Source: Lichenicola sp965198575
Lineage (GTDB): Bacteria; Pseudomonadota; Alphaproteobacteria; Acetobacterales; Acetobacteraceae
DNA: 64,000 nucleotides
Direction: 5' to 3'
Assembly: GCF_965198575.1 (NCBI RefSeq)
Contig: NZ_OZ240671.1
Location: 3,658,001 to 3,722,000, forward strand
The notes beneath the pieces were generated by a model that worked only from the letters and a program-made list of their open reading frames with translations, was not told the origin of the DNA and did not search any database. Below are positions 15,976-25,061 of the stretch, piece by piece (position 1 is the stretch's first letter; every line of letters begins with the position of its first letter). The position numbers were made by a program, and so were the translations under genes.

Positions 15976-18927
15976 TCCGCGGATCATCGGGGGCAATCGT
16001 TCGGTGTCGGGCCTTGCGTCCGTCAGCGAGAGGTAGGCCCGCGTCTCGGCCACCGCTTCGGCAAGCCCGACGCGCCGGACCACGACGCCCGGCGGGAAGG
16101 CGCTGAACAGCCGGGTCGGCGTGCGCCGGTCGAGCAGGACGAACACGCCCTGGTCGGTTGCGGTGCGGATCAGCCGGCCGAACGCCTGCCTCAACCGAAG
16201 CCTGGCGATACGGTCGTCGTACGCGGCAGGCTGTCCGCCGGAAAGGTGGATCCGGCGCTCGCGGTGCAGGATGTCGGGCCGCGGCCACGGCACGCGCTCG
16301 AACACCACCAGCCGCAGCGCGCGGCCCGGCACGTCGACACCGTCGCGCATCGCATCGGTGCCGAGCAGGCAACTGTCGGTTTCGGTGCGGAACACGTCGA
16401 CCAGCGTCGCATTGTCCATCGCATCCATGTGCTGCGCGAACAGCGGGATGCCGGCCTCCTCGAGCGGCCCCGCCAGCCGTTCATGCACCTGCCGCAGCCG
16501 GCTGATCGCGGTGAACAGCCCGAGCCCGCCACCGCCGGCTGCCATGAAGAGCGCACGGTAGGCGGCCGCGAGTGCCCCGATATCGTCATGCGCCACGTCG
16601 GTCACGATCAGCGCCCGGGTCTGCCGGGCATAGTCGAACGGGCTCGCCAGGGCCGCGCGCAGAGCCGGCGAGGGGAGGTGGGTGGCGCCGACCCGTGCCT
16701 CCGCGGCGGCCCATGCCTCGTCGGCGTCGGTTTCGCTCGCCTCCGCTCCAGAGGCCGCCCGTGGCTGGTCGCGCAGGGTGGCGGACGTCACCAGCAATCC
16801 GTGCGCGGGAGCGGCCACTGCGGCAGCGAAAGGCAGCGTCGGGTCGAGCCAGTGCCGGTGCAGCCCGACATCCCGCTCGGCTGCCCCCGCCGACCCGCCG
16901 CGTGCACCGGTCAGCCGCCGCTCCAGCCGCAGGAACATCACGTGGCTGGCGGGTCCCCGCTCGGGACTTGCCTGCCCCGGGACCTCGCGCAGCATGGCGA
17001 TCCAGGCTTCCAGCCGCGCGATCGCACGTCTGCGGATGGTGCGGCACTGCGCCTCGATGCGCCCGCGGGTGGTGCTGTCCAGGGTGTCGGCATCCTCCTC
17101 GAGCTTGGCCAGCAGGCGCGTTACCAGCGTCGTCAGCGGTTCGGTGATCCGCACCAGCGCGCGTTCCAGCCGGCCGGCCGCGTCGGCCAGCTCGGCGCTC
17201 ACCGGCTGCAGGTCGCACTCCATCGCCCCGAACGTGTCGCCGCGCTGCTTCGCCCGCGCCAGCACCTGCCGACGCAGCACGTGCAGCAGCGCCTCGGTCG
17301 GGTTGGCCGGCTCCTCGGGCGCGACCGCATTGCCGCCGGCCGGTCCCGCCAGCAACGGCAGCGCCTCCTCGGCCATCCGCATCGACCAGCCCGGCGCCGG
17401 CAGGGCGCGCGCCGCCATCAGGGCGGCCTCCATCGGCGTCTCGAGGTCCGGCTGCCCGACCACCAGCTCGTCCAGCCGCCGGCGCAGGCCCCGCGCGCGT
17501 GACCGGCTGCCCTCGGCGCCCAGCAGCCAGCGTCGCAGTTCCGCCGCCTCGAGCCCGGACAACTCGGCGGAGAACGCGCTGTCGGCGGCCTCCATGAGGT
17601 GGTGGCCCTCGTCGAACACGTAGCGGGTCGGCGCCGCATCCTCGTCCGCGTTGTCGCCGAACTGGCTGTGCCAGGCGGCCTGCACCATCACCAGCGCGTG
17701 GTTCGCCACCACCAGGTCGGCATCGCGGGCGCGGCGGATGCCATGCTCGATGAAGCAGCGCGTGTAGTGCACGCAGGCGCCATGGATGCACTCGCCGCGG
17801 CGGTCGGCGAGGCCGCCGGTGGTGCCATGTCCGAACAGCTCGGCGAACCAGCCGGGAAGGTCGCCGCCGAGCACGTCGCCGTCGCTGGTGGCGCCGGCCC
17901 AGCGCACCAGCAGCGACAGCGGCACGACGATGCCCGACGCACCCCCGGCGGCGGACGCCTGCACCGCCTCCTCCAGGTTCAGCAGGCAGAGATAGTTCTC
18001 GCGTCCCTTGCGCAGCACCACCCGACGGCGACGCACCGCCGGGTCGGGATGCAGCCGCTTCAGCTCGGTCTCGATCTGGCGCTGCAGGTGGCGGGTGTAG
18101 GTGCTGATCCAGACGGTGCCGGCATTGCGCTCGGCCCACAGGCTGGCCGGCGCCACGTAGCCGAGCGTCTTGCCGGTTCCGGTGCCGGCTTCCGCCAGGA
18201 CCAGCCGTGGATCGCCACGCAACAGCCGAGGCGCGAACGCCGCCGCCGCCGCATCGGCATAATCCGCCTGTCCCACGCGCTGCTCGGCATCCGGTCCGAG
18301 CAGATCGGTCAGTCGCGCCCGTGCCTCCTGTGGCGCCACCTCGTGCTGGGCGGGCGGCGGACGTGGCGCGGTCTCCTCCCATTTCGGCAGCCGGCGCCAG
18401 ACCCGCATCGCCTCGCCGGGCTGCATCGCTTCCGGAGGCAGCAGTGCCCCGACCCCGAGTCGCTGGCACAGCACCTCGCCCCAGCTCCAGCCGGCCTGGC
18501 GCATCCGCAGCACGAGCGCCCGCAACTCCGGACCGGAGCTGGTGTGGGCAAGCTGTTCGGCGCGATCCAGCAGCAGACCCGCGAGCTCCGGCAGCAGCGA
18601 CGCGTCGGCATCGCCGATCTCCTGCGGCTCCAGGTCCAGCGCCAGGGCCAGCCCGCGCGGCGTGGGTGCCGCGGACCGCGCCGGCAGCACGAACGCGAAC
18701 AGCTCCAGTAGGTCGTAGGCGGCCAGGCCCGGGAGGCCGAGCCGCCGGGCGTTGGCCGGGGCATGCACCACCAGCGGCGGGGCCAGGTCGCGCAGCGCGT
18801 CGACCGCCTCGGCCCGGGTGAGGGTGAGCAGTTCGCCGTCCGGTGTCAGCAGCGAGACCCGACCATATCCGGCGACGAGCGCCGGGCTGGTGGCGGGGGA
18901 GGCGGCGTCATGCATCCGCCCACACAT
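15967..18927 (-). CDS. DinG/XPD-like Fe-S DNA helicase
   Basis: A protein of about 986 residues. The Walker A motif is in AEAGTGTGKTLGYV. Four cysteines (NYLCLLN, then CIHGACVHYTRC) are placed as in the [4Fe-4S] domain of DinG/XPD 5'-3' helicases, directly before DLVVANHALV. The Walker B box reads DEGHH rather than DEAH. C-terminal motifs include LLVTSATL, LGTDAMRDGVDVPG and RLRQAFGRLIRT (motif VI). The first 220 or so residues are a poorly conserved extension without exonuclease motifs. It probably unwinds D- or R-loops or repair intermediates. The start is taken at the ATG at 18927, preceded by GGGAG; the ATG at 18915 is an alternative. It is divergent from lysS. Confidence 0.9.
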   Translation of the reverse strand: MCGRMHDAASPATSPALVAGYGRVSLLTPDGELLTLTRAEAVDALRDLAPPLVVHAPANARRLGLPGLAAYDLLELFAFVLPARSAAPTPRGLALALDLEPQEIGDADASLLPELAGLLLDRAEQLAHTSSGPELRALVLRMRQAGWSWGEVLCQRLGVGALLPPEAMQPGEAMRVWRRLPKWEETAPRPPPAQHEVAPQEARARLTDLLGPDAEQRVGQADYADAAAAAFAPRLLRGDPRLVLAEAGTGTGKTLGYVAPASLWAERNAGTVWISTYTRHLQRQIETELKRLHPDPAVRRRRVVLRKGRENYLCLLNLEEAVQASAAGGASGIVVPLSLLVRWAGATSDGDVLGGDLPGWFAELFGHGTTGGLADRRGECIHGACVHYTRCFIEHGIRRARDADLVVANHALVMVQAAWHSQFGDNADEDAAPTRYVFDEGHHLMEAADSAFSAELSGLEAAELRRWLLGAEGSRSRARGLRRRLDELVVGQPDLETPMEAALMAARALPAPGWSMRMAEEALPLLAGPAGGNAVAPEEPANPTEALLHVLRRQVLARAKQRGDTFGAMECDLQPVSAELADAAGRLERALVRITEPLTTLVTRLLAKLEEDADTLDSTTRGRIEAQCRTIRRRAIARLEAWIAMLREVPGQASPERGPASHVMFLRLERRLTGARGGSAGAAERDVGLHRHWLDPTLPFAAAVAAPAHGLLVTSATLRDQPRAASGAEASETDADEAWAAAEARVGATHLPSPALRAALASPFDYARQTRALIVTDVAHDDIGALAAAYRALFMAAGGGGLGLFTAISRLRQVHERLAGPLEEAGIPLFAQHMDAMDNATLVDVFRTETDSCLLGTDAMRDGVDVPGRALRLVVFERVPWPRPDILHRERRIHLSGGQPAAYDDRIARLRLRQAFGRLIRTATDQGVFVLLDRRTPTRLFSAFPPGVVVRRVGLAEAVAETRAYLSLTDARPDTERLPPMIRGSV

Positions 18928-19034
18928 AGCGCGCAACTCCCGGCCATGCGTTAAAGAAAGCCGGGGCCATGCGATTAAGAAGTGAGCCCGCAGGCAATTC
19001 CGCGATCGCGCATTTTGCCCTAGCCTGCGCCCCC

Positions 19035-20696
19035 ATGTCCCAAGCTGTTCAGCCCGCGCGGCACTCCGGTCGCGATCCCTCCCGTCCCGATGAGCCGGCT
19101 TTCGCCGATCTGCCGAAAGCCTGGCCGTTCGAGGAGGCCGCCCGCCTGGCCGCGCACATGGACGCCAAGGGTGCGAGCCCCGACACCCCTGCACTGCTCG
19201 AAACCGGTTACGGCCCGTCCGGCCTGCCGCACATCGGCACCTTCGGCGAGGTCGCGCGGACCACGTGGGTGCGCCGCGCCTACACCGAGCTCACCGGCCG
19301 CCCGACCCGCCTGCTCGCGTTCAGCGACGACATGGACGGGCTGCGCAAGGTCCCGGACAACGTGCCCAACCGCGACATGCTGGCAGGCTTCCTCGGCCGC
19401 CCGCTGACCCAGGTGCCGGATCCGTTCGGCACCCACGAGAGCTTCGGCGCGCACAACAACGCCCGGCTGCGCAGCTTCCTGGATGGCTTCGGCTTCGAGT
19501 ACGAGTTCGCCTCCTCGACCGAGTACTACCGTGCCGGCCGCTTCGATGCGGCCTTGCTGCGCGTGCTGGCGGTGCATGACGAGATCGTCGCCGTGATCGC
19601 GCCGACGCTCGGGCCGGACCGCCGCGCCACCTACTCGCCGGTGCTTCCGGTCCATCCGCGCACCGGTGTCGTGATGCAGGTGCTGATCGACGCCGTCGAT
19701 GCCGATGCCGGCACCGTCCGCTGGCGCGACGAGACCGGCGAGGTGTTCGAGACCTTGGTCACCGGAGGCCACGCCAAGCTGCAATGGAAGGCCGACTGGG
19801 CGATGCGCTGGGCGGCCCTCGGCGTCGATTACGAGATGTCCGGCAAGGACCTGATCGAGAGCGTCCGGCTGTCGACCCGGATCTGCAAGGTGCTGGGTGC
19901 CGAGCCGCCGGTCAGCCTGACCTACGAGCTGTTCCTGGACCAGCACGCGCAGAAGATCAGCAAGTCCAAGGGCAACGGCATCTCGGTCGAGGAGTGGCTG
20001 CGTTACGCCCCGCCGGAGAGCCTGGCGCAGTACATGTTCAACCAGCCCGGCCGCGCCAAGCGCCTGTTCTTCGACGTGATCCCACGTGCGGTCGACGAGT
20101 ACCTGACCAACCGGGCAAAGCTGCCCGAGCAGGCCGGCGCGACCCTGCACGCCAACCCGGCCTGGTTCATCGATGGCGGCCGCCCCGGTGGCGCGCTGCC
20201 TGTCTCCTTCGGGATGTTGCTGAACCTGGCGTCCGTCGCCAACGCCGAGAGCGCCGACGTGCTGTGGGCGTTCCTGGCCCGCTACCAGCCCGATGCCACC
20301 CCGGAGAGCGACCCGCTGCTGGCCCGCCTGGTCGAGCATGCCGTGTTGTACTACCAGGATTTCGTCCGTCCGGCGAAAACCTACCGCGCCCCGGACGAGC
20401 GCGAACGGGCAGCCCTGGCCGACCTCGCCGAGACCCTTCGCGGCGTCGATCCGAGTGCTGGCGCCACGCCCGAGGGGCTGCAGAACCTGGTGTTCGAGGT
20501 CGGCAAGCGACACGGCTTCCCGGAGCTGCGAGCCTGGTTCGGCTGCCTGTACGAGGTGCTGCTCGGCCAGAAGGAGGGCCCGCGCTTCGGCATCTTCATC
20601 GCCCTGTATGGAGTTCCGGAGACCGTCGCCCTGATCGAGACGGCACTCGCCCGGCCGCACCCGGCGCCTCCGGATCCGGCCGGACCAGGGTCGTAG
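19035..20696 (+). CDS. lysS: Lysyl-tRNA synthetase, class I
   Basis: A 553-residue protein that charges tRNA-Lys. It is the class I (archaeal-type, LysK) enzyme, not the class II form of E. coli. The HIGH box appears as GPSGLPHIGTFGEV and the KMSKS box as KISKSKGNGISVEEWL. SDDMDGLRKVPDN and WKADWAMRWAALGVDYEMSGKDL are typical of class I LysRS, a form common in alphaproteobacteria. The start is the ATG at 19035. It lies 22 bp upstream of an MprF-like gene, suggesting co-expression of Lys-tRNA supply with a lipid-modification gene. Confidence 0.97.
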   Translation: MSQAVQPARHSGRDPSRPDEPAFADLPKAWPFEEAARLAAHMDAKGASPDTPALLETGYGPSGLPHIGTFGEVARTTWVRRAYTELTGRPTRLLAFSDDMDGLRKVPDNVPNRDMLAGFLGRPLTQVPDPFGTHESFGAHNNARLRSFLDGFGFEYEFASSTEYYRAGRFDAALLRVLAVHDEIVAVIAPTLGPDRRATYSPVLPVHPRTGVVMQVLIDAVDADAGTVRWRDETGEVFETLVTGGHAKLQWKADWAMRWAALGVDYEMSGKDLIESVRLSTRICKVLGAEPPVSLTYELFLDQHAQKISKSKGNGISVEEWLRYAPPESLAQYMFNQPGRAKRLFFDVIPRAVDEYLTNRAKLPEQAGATLHANPAWFIDGGRPGGALPVSFGMLLNLASVANAESADVLWAFLARYQPDATPESDPLLARLVEHAVLYYQDFVRPAKTYRAPDERERAALADLAETLRGVDPSAGATPEGLQNLVFEVGKRHGFPELRAWFGCLYEVLLGQKEGPRFGIFIALYGVPETVALIETALARPHPAPPDPAGPGS

Positions 20697-20718
20697 GCAC
20701 CGATCGGCAGCCGACGCG

Positions 20719-22842
20719 ATGATGTCGCAGGGCCCCGCCGCCGCCTCGGAACCGTCTCGACCAGGCGAGCCCGGCTGCCGGCCGCGGATCTGGCAACGCA
20801 TGCTCCGACGCCTGCCGCCGCTGCTCGGGCTGCTGCTGTTCGGGGGCGCGATCTACGCGGTGCAGAAGGAGGTCCGGCACCTGAGCGTCGGGCAGATCCG
20901 CGACAGCCTGCTCGGGATCCCGCGCATCAGCTTGCTCGCTTCCGCCGGCTTCACCCTGCTCTCCTACTTCGTGCTGAGCTTCTACGACCGGCTGGCAACG
21001 ATCCATGTCGGCTGCCGGCTCAGCTTCGGACGTACCGCCTTCGCCGCCTTCTGCTCCTACGTGCTGTCGCATAATCTCGGTTTTGCGGCGATTTCCGGGG
21101 CCGCCGTGCGCTTCCGGCTCTATGGCAACTGGGGGGTGCGGCCCGCCCAGATCACCCAGATCATCGCGTTCTGCTCGCTCACCTACATCCTGGGCGCTTC
21201 CGCCCTGATCGGCGGCGTGCTGCTGCTGGAACCGTCCTCGCTGCCGATGCTGCTCGACCGGGTGCCGCACTGGCTGCTGACGACAGTCGGCGTCGCGGCA
21301 TGGGGCCTGGTGGCACTCTATGTCGGATTGTCGGCACGGCTGCAGTCGGTCACGCTGTGGCGCTGGACCATACCGCTGCCCGGCATGCGTATGTCGATCG
21401 GCCAGGTCGCGGTCGCGGCACTCGACGTCGCCTGCACCGCCGCCATAGCGTACACGCTGCTGCCCGCGGGCATCGGCCTCGACTACCCGGCGTTTCTCGC
21501 CATCTACATCGCATCTTACAGCGCCGGGCTGATCGCGGGCGTCCCCGGCGGGCTCGGCGTATTCGACGGCGCCATGGTGCTGGGGTTGTCGCCCTACCTG
21601 CCGGCCTCGGAGGCGCTCGGCGTCATCCTGGTGTTCCGCCTCTTCTACTACATCCTGCCGCTGTTCATCGCCGGCCTGCTGTTCGCCGGCCACGAGGTGC
21701 TGCTGCGCGGCGACATGCTGCTGGCACGCCGCCACGGCCTGTCGCAACCGGCGCGGGTCCGTGCCTCCACCCTCATCCGCGAGAGCGAGGCCGACTTCGC
21801 GGTGATCGTCGCGGCGGGTGCGGTCTCGCTGTGCGGGGCGATGCTGCTTGCCCTGGGTGGGATCGGAACCACTCCGGACCTGGCATTCGTGCTGCCGCCG
21901 CCGGTCGGCCTGTTCAGCGGCGAGAGCACGCTGTCCTGGTTCCTCGAGGCCGCCGGCGACTACATCCCCTCGCTGATCGGCGCAGTGCTGATGGGCCTCG
22001 CGATCGGCCTGTCGCAGCGGGTCACGCTGGCCTGGGGCACGACGCTGATCCTGCTCTGCATCGCCGCCGCATTGACCGCCCTGCGCGGGCTGCCGCTGGC
22101 GGTGCCGGCCATGCTGATCCTGGCCGCCCTGGTGATCGCGCCGTTCCGCAGCTCGTACTACCGCCATGCCCGGCTGCTGAGCGAACCGCTGGCGCCGGCC
22201 ACCGTGCTGCCGCTGCTGCTGCTGATGGGGTGCGTGCTGATCCTGGTGCAGCTCGAGCCGGCGATCCGCAGCCTGGCCGACAATAGCTGGCTGGAGCTGG
22301 TCGCGGGCAAGGGCATGAGCAGTCGCACGCGCCTGTCGGTCGGGCTCTCGGTGCTGGTCGGGCTGCTGGCGATCGCCCGGCTGATCCTGCCCGGACGGAT
22401 CAGCCCGACGCCCTGGAGTGCCGAGGCCGCCGCCCGCTACCGGGCATTGGCGCCGGACAGCGCACTGCCGCTGGCCCCGCCGGACGGGTTGGTTTCCGGA
22501 GAGACCGGTCGGGCGCTGATCCCGTTCCGGCGGCTCGGGCGCATCATGGCCGGGCTTGGCGACCCTGCCGGTGCACCCGCCGACCAGATTTCGACGATCT
22601 GGCGCCTGCGCGACCTCGCGTTGCAGGAAGGCCGCGAACCGGTGTTCTGGCGGGTGGGATCATCGCTGCTCGACGTGTACGCCGATCTCGGGCTGCAGGC
22701 CTGGCCGATCGGGGCCACGGCGGGGTCGCGATCGCGGTCCGATAGCGCCGACGGCGATTGCTGCTACCTGTGCTGCCCGGCCGAGCGCGGCGAACTGCTG
22801 CTGGCCCTGCTCGGCCGGGAGTTCGAGCGGACCATCACCTGA
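20719..22842 (+). CDS. MprF-like membrane protein with shortened synthase domain
   Basis: A 707-residue protein with about 14 hydrophobic segments. The N-terminal half is the LPG flippase-type (UPF0104) domain: SFYDRLATIHVGCRLSFGRT, the SYVLSHNLGFAAISGAAVRFRLYGNWG block and AGVPGGLGVFDGAMV. After the last helix (about residue 565) begins the DUF2156 aminoacyl-phosphatidylglycerol synthase domain (SGRALIPFRRLGRIMAGLGDPAG, WRLRDLALQEGREPVFWRVG, YADLGLQ). It stops after about 140 residues instead of the usual 300, so most of the Lys-tRNA transferase fold is absent. It may be a flippase only, or may work with a partner. It follows lysS closely. The second ATG (20722) is also possible. Confidence 0.85.
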   Translation: MMSQGPAAASEPSRPGEPGCRPRIWQRMLRRLPPLLGLLLFGGAIYAVQKEVRHLSVGQIRDSLLGIPRISLLASAGFTLLSYFVLSFYDRLATIHVGCRLSFGRTAFAAFCSYVLSHNLGFAAISGAAVRFRLYGNWGVRPAQITQIIAFCSLTYILGASALIGGVLLLEPSSLPMLLDRVPHWLLTTVGVAAWGLVALYVGLSARLQSVTLWRWTIPLPGMRMSIGQVAVAALDVACTAAIAYTLLPAGIGLDYPAFLAIYIASYSAGLIAGVPGGLGVFDGAMVLGLSPYLPASEALGVILVFRLFYYILPLFIAGLLFAGHEVLLRGDMLLARRHGLSQPARVRASTLIRESEADFAVIVAAGAVSLCGAMLLALGGIGTTPDLAFVLPPPVGLFSGESTLSWFLEAAGDYIPSLIGAVLMGLAIGLSQRVTLAWGTTLILLCIAAALTALRGLPLAVPAMLILAALVIAPFRSSYYRHARLLSEPLAPATVLPLLLLMGCVLILVQLEPAIRSLADNSWLELVAGKGMSSRTRLSVGLSVLVGLLAIARLILPGRISPTPWSAEAAARYRALAPDSALPLAPPDGLVSGETGRALIPFRRLGRIMAGLGDPAGAPADQISTIWRLRDLALQEGREPVFWRVGSSLLDVYADLGLQAWPIGATAGSRSRSDSADGDCCYLCCPAERGELLLALLGREFERTIT

Positions 22843-22859
22843 GCGCCTTTTAGCGACCC

Positions 22860-23837
22860 TCAACTGATCGCCGTCTCCGCGACCGGCACCGCGCCCACGA
22901 CGGCGCGGGGTGCAGCCAGCCGGGCGGCGCAGGCGGTGAGGGTCACCCCACCCAGGATCAGCGCCAGACCGGCAGCGTGATACGGGTGCAGCGTCTCGCC
23001 CAGCAGCACCGCGCCCAGCAGCACGGCATAGACCGGCACCAGATACATCGACGACGCCGCGGCGGCCGGTCCGAAGCGGCGGACCAGCGCCTGGTAGCTG
23101 CCATAGGCGCCGATCGACGGCACCACGCAGAGGAACAGGATCGCTCCCACGCTGCGTGGCGTCAGCACCAGGCCGAGATCGGGTTCACCGGCATGACGCG
23201 CGAGCTCCATGATCGCGGCCGGCAGCAGCATCAGCGCGGCACCGGTGGCCAGCCCGGCGAGGCCGATCACCGGCGGCAGCACGACCGGACGGCGTCGGCT
23301 CAGCAGCGTGTAGGCGACCCAGGAGAGCATCGCTGCGAAGGCCAGCGCGTCGCCGCCGTTGCAGGAGAGTGCGGTGATCGCAATCGGATTGCCGTGTGTC
23401 ACGACGGTCACCACCCCGGTCGCCGCGAGCAGGATGCCGCCCAGCGCCGGCAGCCGCAGCCGGGTGCGGAACAGGATGCGCTCGGCGATGAGCACGAAGG
23501 CCGGGGCGGCGGAGATCAGCAGGGCGATGTTGCCGGCCGTGGTGCGCGACGCGGCTGCATAGAGCGGCGCCACGGCAAGCACGGCACCGGTCAGCACCAG
23601 CAGGGCAAAATCCGGTGACACCAGGCGCGGCAGGTGGGCGCGCCAGCCACGCGCGAACGGCAGCAGGATCAGCGCGGCGCCGCCCCAGCGCAGGAAGGCC
23701 AGGGTGACCGGCGGGATGTCGCCGGCGATCGCGCGCGCCACCAGCATGTTGCCGGCGAACAGCAGCGGGGTCAGCACGAACAGCAGCATGGCCGGCTGGA
23801 ACCGGACGGTGCTGGCGAACGAACCGAAGCGGACCAT
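22860..23837 (-). CDS. EamA/DMT family exporter
   Basis: A 325-residue, ten-helix inner-membrane protein made of two EamA repeats. Repeat 1 has LLFAGNMLVARAIAGDIPPVTLAFLRWGGAAL and repeat 2 ends with LVPVYAVLLGAVLLGETLHPYHAAGLALILGGV. Members usually export amino acids or other metabolites. The ATG at 23837 is preferred over that at 23843, because an AGGAG site lies 6 bp before the former but directly touches the latter. It is divergent from an Lrp/AsnC regulator, the usual arrangement for amino-acid exporters controlled by that regulator. Confidence 0.9.
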   Translation of the reverse strand: MVRFGSFASTVRFQPAMLLFVLTPLLFAGNMLVARAIAGDIPPVTLAFLRWGGAALILLPFARGWRAHLPRLVSPDFALLVLTGAVLAVAPLYAAASRTTAGNIALLISAAPAFVLIAERILFRTRLRLPALGGILLAATGVVTVVTHGNPIAITALSCNGGDALAFAAMLSWVAYTLLSRRRPVVLPPVIGLAGLATGAALMLLPAAIMELARHAGEPDLGLVLTPRSVGAILFLCVVPSIGAYGSYQALVRRFGPAAAASSMYLVPVYAVLLGAVLLGETLHPYHAAGLALILGGVTLTACAARLAAPRAVVGAVPVAETAIS

Positions 23838-23912
23838 GGGCATCTCCTGCGTGCGTGGAGAAGATGCCTCGGTGCGGTGGGATGATCTCCCTGATCTTTC
23901 CCAGGACCAGGC

Positions 23913-23936
23913 GGCCCGATAGAATAAATCCGGGCC
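23913..23936. promoter_or_regulatory. Inverted repeat between eamA and the Lrp gene (candidate operator)
   Basis: GGCCCG (23913-23918), a 12-bp A/T-rich centre, CGGGCC (23931-23936). The A/T-rich core flanked by a palindrome in the divergent intergenic region fits an Lrp-type operator or overlapping promoters. It is inferred from position only. Confidence 0.3.
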
Positions 23937-23979
23937 TGCCGGTGATTCTGCAGGAGGACCATCTTCTGGAGTTCGCGTC

Positions 23980-24450
23980 TTGTCGGAACCGCTTCTGGAC
24001 GCCACCGACCGCCGGATCCTTGCCGCACTGCGCGCCGATGGCCGGCTCAGCAATGCGAAACTGGCCGAGCAGGTCGGGCTCTCGCCGACGCCGGTGTGGA
24101 ACCGGGTGCGCCGGCTCGAGGAGCAGGGCGTGATCACCGGCTACACCGCCGAGATCGACCAGAAGGCGCTGGGGCTCGCCGACACGGTGTTCATCGAGAT
24201 CACCCTGGACCGGCACGACATGGCCCTGGTGCGCGACTTCGGCGAGCGGCTGGCGCGCATGAAGGAGGTGCTCGAGGTGTTCATGGTGAGTGGCGACTAC
24301 GACTTCCTGGCGCGTGTCGCGGTCGACGGCACCGCAGGCTACGAGGTATTCCTGCGCGAGCGCCTGTACAGCCTGCCGGGCGTGCGCAACTGCCGCTCGG
24401 TGTTCACGCTGCGCACGCTGAAACGCACGCGCTCACCCGATCCGTCCTGA
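23980..24450 (+). CDS. Lrp/AsnC family transcriptional regulator
   Basis: A 156-residue protein of standard Lrp length. The N-terminal helix-turn-helix is LLDATDRRILAALRADGRLSNAKLAEQVGLSPTPVWNRVRRLEEQGVI, and the C-terminal RAM/AsnC ligand-binding domain includes VFIEITLDRH, FMVSGDYDFLARV and LPGVRNCRSVFTLRTLK. Translation starts from a TTG at 23980; no ATG in frame would leave the helix-turn-helix intact. It is divergent from the EamA exporter and probably regulates it in response to an amino acid. Confidence 0.93.
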   Translation: MSEPLLDATDRRILAALRADGRLSNAKLAEQVGLSPTPVWNRVRRLEEQGVITGYTAEIDQKALGLADTVFIEITLDRHDMALVRDFGERLARMKEVLEVFMVSGDYDFLARVAVDGTAGYEVFLRERLYSLPGVRNCRSVFTLRTLKRTRSPDPS

Positions 24451-24569
24451 TCGCGATCTGCCGGTCGTTCCATGCTGCCGGGCGATTGCAGCGACGGTTA
24501 CGGGACTGTCGACGCCGGGGGATTGCACCTGCGAGCCTTCACCGCCGGCAGCCTGATCGGGATGACAGC

Positions 24570-24853
24570 ATGTATGGATTGATCAGTTAATTCATCGCCC
24601 GCCCGGACGAATGGGATGAACTGATCGGAGTGCTGGCGGCCGGAACGACAGCGATGCCTGGTTGCCTGAGCTACATCATTGCGGAGGACGCGACACGGGG
24701 CGACGCGATCTGGATCACCGCGGTGTGGACCGACAGCGAGAGCCATGCTGCCTCGCTCGGGCTCCCGGCCGTCTGGACCGCGGTTACGAAAGGCCGTCCC
24801 TGATCGCTGGGATGGGCATGCGTGCGACGACGCATCCAGTGGCTGTCGTCTGA
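24570..24853 (+). pseudogene. Antibiotic-biosynthesis-monooxygenase (ABM) domain protein, disrupted
   Basis: The ATG at 24570 opens MYGLIS, followed at once by an in-frame TAA (24588-24590) where the family usually has a lysine codon. The frame then continues with family-like sequence: FIARPDEWDELIGVL, AMPGCLSYIIAEDATRGDAIW and ITAVWTDSESHAASLGLPAV. Near 24798 the frame changes: GRP meets a TGA, while the next frame continues LIAGMGMRATTHPVAVV and stops at 24853. One nonsense change plus one single-base frameshift therefore break a small ABM monooxygenase gene of about 95 codons. It is almost certainly non-functional. Confidence 0.8.
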
Positions 24854-24875
24854 ACATCAAGCGGTGGATCGGGGC

Positions 24876-25061
24876 ATGATGCGCAACGGATCGACATTTA
24901 TTGCCGCGCTGCTGGCGGTGGTGATCTTCAGGACACTCCAGGGTGGCGCACATGACGGCCCATACTGGTTCGACCTGGTCGCGGCCTCGTCGGGCACTGC
25001 GATCACCTGGGTGATGGGGAGGGTCTTCACCAAGCCGACGCGGCGCAGGCGCTACCGATGA
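24876..25061 (+). CDS. Small hypothetical membrane protein
   Basis: A 61-residue protein with one clear hydrophobic helix (STFIAALLAVVIFRTL), a polar loop containing HDGPYWFDL, a second weak hydrophobic segment (SSGTAITWVMGRVF) and a strongly basic tail (KPTRRRRYR). No family is recognised. The start at 24876 or 24879 has a purine-rich site just upstream. It overlaps tail-to-tail with the GFA gene by 10 bp. Confidence 0.45.
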   Translation: MMRNGSTFIAALLAVVIFRTLQGGAHDGPYWFDLVAASSGTAITWVMGRVFTKPTRRRRYR

